Origin: Herbiconiux moechotypicola
GTDB lineage: Bacteria > Actinomycetota > Actinomycetes > Actinomycetales > Microbacteriaceae
Direction of reading: 5' to 3'
DNA length: 64,000 nucleotides
Assembly (NCBI RefSeq): GCF_024979255.1
Contig: NZ_JANLCN010000009.1
Location: 62,001 to 126,000 of the forward strand
Shown: positions 58,654 to 64,000 of the stretch, in pieces
Layout of the letters: every line of letters starts with the position of its first letter
Numbering within the stretch: position 1 is the stretch's first letter
Notes under the pieces: model-generated
What the model was told of the DNA's origin: nothing
What the model saw: the letters and a program-made list of their open reading frames with translations, nothing else
Databases searched by the model: none
Made by a program: the position numbers and the translations under genes

Positions 58654-60322
58654 CCACAGCGACCGCCAGCACCCCGGCGGCCCCCGCGAGTGCGACCACG
58701 AGGGCGACCCGCGACAGGGGCCCAGGGGGCGCGAGCAGCGGCACCCAGTAGACCGCGAGGAACACGGCCGCCTGAACGCCGAGGAGCGCACAGCCGAGGC
58801 GGGGCCTCCGTTGCAGCAGCCAGCCGAACGGCAGGACGGCGAGCAGGAGGATCCAGACGTGGGAACCGTGCGCCACGATCGCCGAGTAGGGCGTAAAGAG
58901 CACCAGGGCCCAGAGCAGGATGCTCGCGAAGCACCCGAACACGATCTGCGCCGTGAGGCGGCCGGGCTCGTCGAGCGACCGCCACCGGGTGGCGAGAACC
59001 GCGGCCATCACGAGGGCGAGCGGCGCGCCGACGAGGCCGAGCGCCACCATCGTGCTGGTGTAGTCCTCCACCCGGAGGAAGGTGAGCAGGTCGAAGCGGC
59101 CGTCGGCGAGACGCTCGAACTGGTCGGAGCCGAACACCGTGCTGAGGTTCTGCAACCGGGTGGCGATGGCTTCGGACGGGGTCAGAGCGGCGTACCGGTC
59201 GGCCAGGGCCTCGACGAACGGCCGGGCGTCGACCTCCTGCACCCCCGCGAGGTGCCACTTCAGCAGGCGGTCGCCCGGAGGGTCGACGACGCGCTGGAAC
59301 ACCGCCCACGGGAGGTAGAGCACCAACCCGGCCCCCGCGCCCCAGGCCATCGAGGCGACGGCCGTGCGCATCCCGCGGCCGCGCAGCGCCGAGACCCCCA
59401 CCACGAGGAGCACGGGGGCCGCGAACGCGGCGGCACCGTGGGCCAGGAGTGCCAGCACCGCCGAGGCGACGGCGAGCGCGAAGAGCACGACGAACCGGCG
59501 CGGATCGTGCCGTGCGGCGACCACCAGGCCCAGCGACACCAGCACGAGCGCGGCGGAGAGGAGTTTCGGCCACGTGAAGACCGTGTTCACCGCCACCGAG
59601 GGGAGCAGGAGCGCGAACGCCACGGCGCCCAGGGCGAATCCGCGCGGCACCCGGAGCAGCCGCAGCAGGGCGAACGCGGCGGGCACCCAGAGCAGCTGGG
59701 CGGCGAGGTCGGCCGCGAACGACACCACCTCGGGAGCCGCCGCGCCGGCGGGCGCGCCCACGAGCATCCCGCCCAGCAGGGTGAGCGGACGCAACAGGAG
59801 TTCGAGCCCGGACTGGAGCGGAGGGCGGTCGCCGCCGTTCCAGTCGCCGAGCAGGGCGTGGGTCGACTCGCCGGAGCTCAGCCGGTCGGCGAACAGGGAG
59901 GGGATGGTGTTGTCGATCGGCAGACGGAAGGCGAAGAAGCGCTCCGCGATCACGTCGTAGGGGCCGCTGCCACCCCACAGATAGGCGAACCCGAGAGAGA
60001 GCAGCACGGCGGACGCGAGCAGGCCAGCCAGGGGCAACGCGCCCCGCAGCAGCTCGAGGAGGTGCGAGCGCAGGCACACCACGAGGGAGCCGGCGAGGAG
60101 CACGGCGGCCACGATCACGCCGGCCGCCGGAGCGGCCCAGGTGCCGAGGAACACCAGCCACGAGGCGGCGGCCAGCCCGAGCACACCGAACAGGGGCGCC
60201 GCCTCGGGAACGGCGCGCCACAGCACACGGGAGAGGGAGGTCGAGGCGACGGCCACGAGCCCGAGCGGCACGCAGATCGCCGCGAGCGCGACGAGGACGG
60301 ACAGCAGCTCCACCGCTCCCAT
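58565..60322 (-). CDS. Polytopic membrane protein, GT-C-like
   Basis: A 585-residue protein with about twelve to fourteen hydrophobic segments. The loop after the fifth helix contains GGSGPYDVIAERFFAFRLPI with acidic residues and a downstream STHALLGDWNGGDRPPLQSG, which resembles GT-C (GT39-like) first-loop chemistry. AVNTVFTWPKLLSAALVLVS follows. It is therefore a candidate polyprenyl-phosphate-sugar transferase, but no family can be named firmly. It starts 2 nt after the stop of the next upstream gene, in the same operon as another GT-C-like protein, an epimerase and a GT2. Its C-terminus is encoded over the acyltransferase 3' end. Confidence 0.7.
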   Translation of the reverse strand: MGAVELLSVLVALAAICVPLGLVAVASTSLSRVLWRAVPEAAPLFGVLGLAAASWLVFLGTWAAPAAGVIVAAVLLAGSLVVCLRSHLLELLRGALPLAGLLASAVLLSLGFAYLWGGSGPYDVIAERFFAFRLPIDNTIPSLFADRLSSGESTHALLGDWNGGDRPPLQSGLELLLRPLTLLGGMLVGAPAGAAAPEVVSFAADLAAQLLWVPAAFALLRLLRVPRGFALGAVAFALLLPSVAVNTVFTWPKLLSAALVLVSLGLVVAARHDPRRFVVLFALAVASAVLALLAHGAAAFAAPVLLVVGVSALRGRGMRTAVASMAWGAGAGLVLYLPWAVFQRVVDPPGDRLLKWHLAGVQEVDARPFVEALADRYAALTPSEAIATRLQNLSTVFGSDQFERLADGRFDLLTFLRVEDYTSTMVALGLVGAPLALVMAAVLATRWRSLDEPGRLTAQIVFGCFASILLWALVLFTPYSAIVAHGSHVWILLLAVLPFGWLLQRRPRLGCALLGVQAAVFLAVYWVPLLAPPGPLSRVALVVALAGAAGVLAVAVVMIRRESRPGVPAGVSEPLRAASGASSRT

Positions 60323-60324
60323 CG

Positions 60325-61944
60325 TCAGCGGCACACCGTCAGCGGCAGGTCGCCCGCGGTGAGCAGGGCGTCGCGGCCGGAGACCGAGTCCACCGTGAGA
60401 CCGGTGGCCGGGAGGTTCAGGGCCCGGACGGCCCCGCTGCTGGTGTAGCTCAGGGTGAGCTGAGAGTCCGACCCAGCGCTCGTAGTCACGAGGGAGAAGC
60501 CGTCGCCCGGCAGGGCGAGTGAGTCGTGGGCGGCGATCGTCGCACAGTCCAGGCCCTCGGTGGAGGGAGCCCCCTTGGCGGCGGACCACTGGAGGTCGAG
60601 AGAGAGCTGATCGGCGGTCTGAGTGCTCGGCGGGCTCGCCGTGATCGCACCCCGTTCGGCCATCGCGGTGAGGTCGCTCCAGCTGACGGTCGGGCCGAGC
60701 GCGGGCGAGGGAGGACGATCGCCGATCACCTCGAAGCCCTCGTCGGCGAGGTAGGCCGCGCCGCTGAGGAGGGTGGCGTTTCCGCTCTTCCAGGAGGCCA
60801 GACCCGCCGACGTCGTGGTGAGGGCGGCCGCGCCGGCCGCCGCCCAGCCGAGCAGCAGGAGCACGATGATCGAGGTGCTGAGGCGGGTGTCCGAGCAGAA
60901 CCGCGCGATCGTGGCGATGAACACCGGTATCGCCACGATGAGGATGAAGTAGGAGTAGCCGCCGCTCGCCGAGTCGGCGAGCTCGCGGCTGAGCCGGCCG
61001 ATCAGGGTGATGGCGAGGCTCAGGGTGAGCGCCGTGAGCAGGAACAGCTGCACCCGGCGGGCCCTGGGCCGCTCCGGGGTGCTGGAGGGCACCGAGAAGA
61101 ACGCCAGCACCCCCACGGTGGCCAGCACCAGCACGGCCGGCGTGAACGAGCCGCTCACCGGGATGGAGTCGTCGACGGCCTTCTGCAGGAGGGCGAAAAC
61201 GAACTCGGGGCCGTCGCGCAGCACCTGCCCCAGGTCGTGGGCGCTGTTGTAGCTCGGGATGTCCCACAGCCGCCGCACCACGACGAACCAGATCGACGGG
61301 ATGGCGATGACGACGACCCCGAGCAGGTAGCGTCGGAGGCTGAGGAGCGCGAACCCGGCGGCGATGCCGATCGGCATGAAGGCCGACCCGCTGAAGGTGC
61401 CGAAGACCGTGAGCGCCACCGCCCACACCCACGTGCTCGGGCGATCGGAGGCGCGCACGAGCACGAACCAGAGCAGCCACAGCCCCGCCGCGGTGGCCGC
61501 GGTGTACTGGAACTGCCCGGCCCAGGTGAGGGTGCCCGCCCCGGCCGCCATGAGCATGAGGGGCGCCACCGCGGCGATCGCGATGGCCCGCGAGCGCACG
61601 ACGGCGCGCAGCAGCAGGTAGACGGCGACGCCGGCGGCCAGGTGCGACACGAGCATCGGCACGGCGTACAGCGCATAACCGTGCAGGCCGATGGCCTGGT
61701 AGAGGATCGAGAACCACAGCTTGGTGAAGACGATCGTGTGCTCGTTGTGGGGGGTCACGAGCCACCCCAGCCACCCGCTCCCCTCCGGAGGCGTCAGGTA
61801 GTCGAACTCGTCGTAGATGAACCACTGCGTGCGCACGTTCGCGAACAGCACGGCGGCCGAGATCGCCAGCACGGCGCCGAGCGCCAGTGCCGAGCCCCAC
61901 CGCGGGCCGATCCTGTCGGCCACGCGGCGGAGCCCGGTGAGCAC
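60325..61944 (-). CDS. Polytopic membrane protein, GT-C-like, with extracytoplasmic tail
   Basis: A 539-residue protein with about ten to eleven transmembrane helices (to about residue 400) and a C-terminal extracytoplasmic domain of about 140 residues containing two cysteines. The first loop has TQWFIYDEFDYLTPPEGSGW and TPHNEHTIVFTKLWF. The paired acidic residues (YDEFD) are the hallmark position of GT-C transferases that use lipid-phosphate sugars. The start is taken at GTG 61944, 7 nt after the upstream epimerase stop; longer in-frame extensions run into that gene. Function inferred only. Confidence 0.7.
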   Translation of the reverse strand: MLTGLRRVADRIGPRWGSALALGAVLAISAAVLFANVRTQWFIYDEFDYLTPPEGSGWLGWLVTPHNEHTIVFTKLWFSILYQAIGLHGYALYAVPMLVSHLAAGVAVYLLLRAVVRSRAIAIAAVAPLMLMAAGAGTLTWAGQFQYTAATAAGLWLLWFVLVRASDRPSTWVWAVALTVFGTFSGSAFMPIGIAAGFALLSLRRYLLGVVVIAIPSIWFVVVRRLWDIPSYNSAHDLGQVLRDGPEFVFALLQKAVDDSIPVSGSFTPAVLVLATVGVLAFFSVPSSTPERPRARRVQLFLLTALTLSLAITLIGRLSRELADSASGGYSYFILIVAIPVFIATIARFCSDTRLSTSIIVLLLLGWAAAGAAALTTTSAGLASWKSGNATLLSGAAYLADEGFEVIGDRPPSPALGPTVSWSDLTAMAERGAITASPPSTQTADQLSLDLQWSAAKGAPSTEGLDCATIAAHDSLALPGDGFSLVTTSAGSDSQLTLSYTSSGAVRALNLPATGLTVDSVSGRDALLTAGDLPLTVCR

Positions 61945-61951
61945 CGCAGAG

Positions 61952-62977
61952 TCAAATCGTGCCGTCGGCAACGGCGTTCTCGATCCACGGGATGACCTCG
62001 TCGAGCATGGTCTCCAGTGACGTGGTGGCCTCGAAGCCGAGCAGCTCCTTCGCCTTCGAGACGTCGGGCACGCGCTTGGCGACGTCGTATTCGAAGCCCG
62101 GGTCCTTCGTGATGCGGAGGGGCACATCCGGGCCCTTGATCTTCTTCCAGATGACCTCGGCCAGCTCGGTCACCGTGTGACCCGCGGCGGTCGAGATGTT
62201 GAAGTCGTTGTTGAGCGCGGCCGGGTGGTCGAGCGAGAGCACGATGCCCCGGGCGAGGTCGCCGCCGTAGGTGTAGTGGCGCACCTGCTCGCCCGAACCG
62301 AGCACGTGCAGGGGGTCCTGCCCCTTCAGCACCTTCTGCACCAGGTCGGGCACGACGTGGCTCATGGCGAGCTTGACGTTGCCCGAGTCGATCTCCACGT
62401 CGCCGAGCGCCCGGCTCTCGCCGATGCCCACGCAGTTGAAGGGGCGCAGGATCGTGTAGGGCAGCTTGTACTGGTCCCACGCGGCACGCGCGAAGTACTC
62501 CACGGCCAGCTTCTGGAAACCGTACGACGACAGCGGCGGCGGCACCTCGCGCTCGTCGCCCTCCTTCGATGGCCAGCGGTCGGTCGACTCGAACACCATC
62601 GAGCTCGACATGTAGGTCACCTTCTCGAGGCGCCCCTTCTTGTGGGCGGCGATGGCCGCATCCACGCTCGAGGCGATGATGCGCTCGTTCTGCGCGAGCA
62701 GGTCATAGGCGTAGGTGTGGAAGTAGCTGATGCCGCCGATGAGGGCCGCGCCCGCGATGAAGTGGTCGCAGTCCTCGAGCAGGCGGGTCATGAGCTCGAC
62801 GTCCTGCACATCGCCCACGACGAGCTCGTAGTGCGGGTTGTCGTCGTAGCTCTTCTTGACCGGGCCGTACTTGGAGTAGTTGTCGACTCCGACGACCTGG
62901 TACCCCTTCGCGAGGAGCTCTTCGACGATGTAACCGCCGATGAATCCGGCGGAGCCGGTGACGAGGACCTTCTTCAT
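61952..62977 (-). CDS. NAD-dependent epimerase/dehydratase (nucleotide-sugar)
   Basis: A 341-residue extended SDR. VLVTGSAGFIGGYIVEELLA (4-23) binds NAD. VVGVDNYSKYGPVKKSYDDN and GAALIGGISYFHTYAYDLLA follow. The catalytic triad is in YMSSSMVFEST and SSYGFQKLAVEYF (Tyr-x-x-x-Lys-like, here YGFQK). RPFNCVGIGESRALG and VRHYTYGGDLARGIVL continue the fold. It most resembles nucleotide-sugar epimerases/dehydratases of glycan loci; the sugar is unknown. The ATG overlaps the end of the upstream GT2 by 4 nt. Confidence 0.88.
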   Translation of the reverse strand: MKKVLVTGSAGFIGGYIVEELLAKGYQVVGVDNYSKYGPVKKSYDDNPHYELVVGDVQDVELMTRLLEDCDHFIAGAALIGGISYFHTYAYDLLAQNERIIASSVDAAIAAHKKGRLEKVTYMSSSMVFESTDRWPSKEGDEREVPPPLSSYGFQKLAVEYFARAAWDQYKLPYTILRPFNCVGIGESRALGDVEIDSGNVKLAMSHVVPDLVQKVLKGQDPLHVLGSGEQVRHYTYGGDLARGIVLSLDHPAALNNDFNISTAAGHTVTELAEVIWKKIKGPDVPLRITKDPGFEYDVAKRVPDVSKAKELLGFEATTSLETMLDEVIPWIENAVADGTI

Positions 62978-63759
62978 TCGCTGTGTTCTTTCTCGTGAGG
63001 GGTGTGGGGGTTCGTGGTCGGTGCCGTCAGCGCACGGAGCTCGTCGACGCTGAGCTGGCGGCCGAAGGCGAAGCGGTACCACCGGAGGTACTTGGGGATC
63101 CACTTCGCGAGCTTGAAGTTCGAGGCGCCGAAGGTGCGGTCGAGCCAGATGGTCGGAATCTCGGCCACCGGGCGCCGCAGTCGCCGCGCCTTCGCCGTGA
63201 GCTCGAGTCCGATCTCGAAGCCGTCGACCGAGTCGATGCCCACCTCGCGCACGAACTCGGCGTTGTAGGCCTTGAACGAGTTCGTGGCGTCGCGGGTGCC
63301 CGCGTTCGTGAACAGCTGCAGGGTGATGCCCGCCATCCGCGACAGGAAGCTCTTCAGCCGCGGGCCGCCCACCTGCTGGCCACCCGGCATGTAGCGCGAC
63401 GCCGCGGCCACCACGACACCGCGCTCCACCAGACGCACCAGGTCGTCGATCTGGCGGGGGTCGTCGCATCCGTCGGCCATGGTCACCACCACGGTGTCGC
63501 TGGCGGCGTGATCGATGCCGTAGCGGATGGCGTAGGCCGGACCGCGGCCGTAGTCGTTCACGAGGAGCCTCAGTGCGGGCTGTTTCTCTGCCGCGTAGCG
63601 CTCCACCACGGGAACGGTGGTGTCGCTCGGAGCGTCCACCACCACGAGCACCTCCGAGTCGAGGTGCACCGCCTCGAAGATGCGGTCCAGGCCCGCCACG
63701 ATGTCCTCGCCCTCGTTGTAGGCGGGGATGACGATCGAGGCGCGCAGGCCCTCGCTCAA
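62974..63759 (-). CDS. GT2-family, dolichyl-phosphate-mannose-synthase-like glycosyltransferase
   Basis: A 261-residue GT2. ASIVIPAYNEGEDIVAGLDR (7-26) opens it. YGRGPAYAIRYGIDHA and VVVTMADGCDDPRQID (metal site ADGCDD) follow, then RDATNSFKAYNAEFVREVGI and IPTIWLDRTFGASNFKLAKW. No C-terminal membrane helices are present, unlike GtrB, so the product lipid carrier may be recruited peripherally. It could charge polyprenyl phosphate for the two GT-C-like proteins downstream (inference). The start is TTG 63759, overlapping the TGA of the upstream dehydrogenase (TTGA). Confidence 0.88.
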   Translation of the reverse strand: MSEGLRASIVIPAYNEGEDIVAGLDRIFEAVHLDSEVLVVVDAPSDTTVPVVERYAAEKQPALRLLVNDYGRGPAYAIRYGIDHAASDTVVVTMADGCDDPRQIDDLVRLVERGVVVAAASRYMPGGQQVGGPRLKSFLSRMAGITLQLFTNAGTRDATNSFKAYNAEFVREVGIDSVDGFEIGLELTAKARRLRRPVAEIPTIWLDRTFGASNFKLAKWIPKYLRWYRFAFGRQLSVDELRALTAPTTNPHTPHEKEHSE

Positions 63760-64000
63760 ATCACGACCCCCTGGCCGAGAAGGTTCCAGACGTCGGCGAC
63801 CGGCTTGTCGGTGACGAGGTCGCGGTATTCGGGATGCGGGGTGGCGATGATGAGGATGTCGGCCTTCTCGAGCACCGCGTCCAGGGGCAGCAGGGTGTCG
63901 TCGGTCTCTTCCGAGACGTAGGGGTCGGTGCCGAGCACCGCCTTCGCCCGGAACTTCAGCACCCGGCGGAGCTTGTAGCTGAGGCTCGAGCGGATGTCGT
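63756..64000 (-). CDS. Nucleotide-sugar dehydrogenase (UDP-glucose/GDP-mannose dehydrogenase family), C-terminal part only
   Basis: About 80 codons of the C-terminal UDP-binding domain, running in from the right edge. SSLSYKLRRVLKFRAKAVLG, DPYV, PLDAVLEKADILIIATPHPE and VADVWNLLG are typical of the family's last domain. The enzyme oxidises a UDP- or GDP-sugar to a uronic acid. Substrate and full length cannot be judged here. It begins the minus-strand operon that continues through the GT2, epimerase and two GT-C-like genes. Confidence 0.8.
   Translation of the reverse strand, partial: DIRSSLSYKLRRVLKFRAKAVLGTDPYVSEETDDTLLPLDAVLEKADILIIATPHPEYRDLVTDKPVADVWNLLGQGVVI

Noticed and set aside
1-64000. 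Search for tRNA/rRNA genes, CRISPR arrays, insertion sequences, phage genes and attachment sites
   Set aside because: No cloverleaf, direct-repeat array, transposase, integrase or flanking terminal repeats were recognised by reading; a tool search would be needed to exclude small RNAs.

Overview
The window is about 70% GC, densely packed, and reads as the chromosome of a high-GC Gram-positive actinobacterium. A Microbacteriaceae-like member is the best guess. The grounds are: actinobacterial acyl-CoA carboxylase subunits including a small epsilon subunit, a redox-cysteine-free LpdA-type flavoprotein, frequent GTG starts, a stand-alone BirA, an LCP protein beside purK-purE, and a dTDP-rhamnose/ABC-exported cell-wall glycan locus. 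I saw no tRNA, rRNA, CRISPR array, insertion sequence, phage gene or origin.

Region 1 (1-9.5 kb) is central metabolism: the 5' part of a PoxB-type pyruvate dehydrogenase, a phosphohexomutase overlapping a purine nucleoside phosphorylase, an LpdA-type NAD(P)H:quinone reductase, a divergent TetR/SDR pair with three operator-like repeats, the biotin-carrying alpha subunit of acyl-CoA carboxylase, and Maf.

Region 2 (9.5-17.9 kb) interrupts what would otherwise be a compact carboxylase/biotin cluster. It holds a TRAM-domain RNA methyltransferase, a response regulator with a histidine kinase and a second kinase-like membrane protein, the carboxylase epsilon subunit accE, an MprF-like lipid aminoacyltransferase and galE. 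Region 3 (18-24.7 kb) resumes with accD, birA, a PH-domain protein, purK, purE, an LCP glycopolymer ligase and a DUF2277 protein.

Region 4 (24.7-64 kb, continuing past the right edge) is a roughly 39 kb surface-glycan locus. It has all four dTDP-L-rhamnose genes (rfbD-rfbB on the minus strand, rfbC-rfbA on the plus strand), an RffA-type aminotransferase, a GtrA/GT2/GT-C set resembling a three-component glycosylation system, many GT2 and GT4 glycosyltransferases (one a GT2-GT4 fusion), a Wzm/Wzt ABC exporter with a carbohydrate-recognition tail, two RgpF-type proteins, a secreted protease with cell-wall-binding repeats, a secreted six-repeat protein, an O-acyltransferase with an SGNH tail, two polytopic GT-C-like proteins, a sugar epimerase and the end of a nucleotide-sugar dehydrogenase. 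Together these suggest synthesis, export, decoration and wall attachment of a rhamnose-containing polymer. One glycosyltransferase gene (30825-31834) carries a frameshift.

Two genome-style features recur. At least sixteen start codons lie 6-7 nt after a TAnnnT box, the signature of leaderless mRNAs. Several convergent gene pairs overlap at their 3' ends by 20-89 nt.
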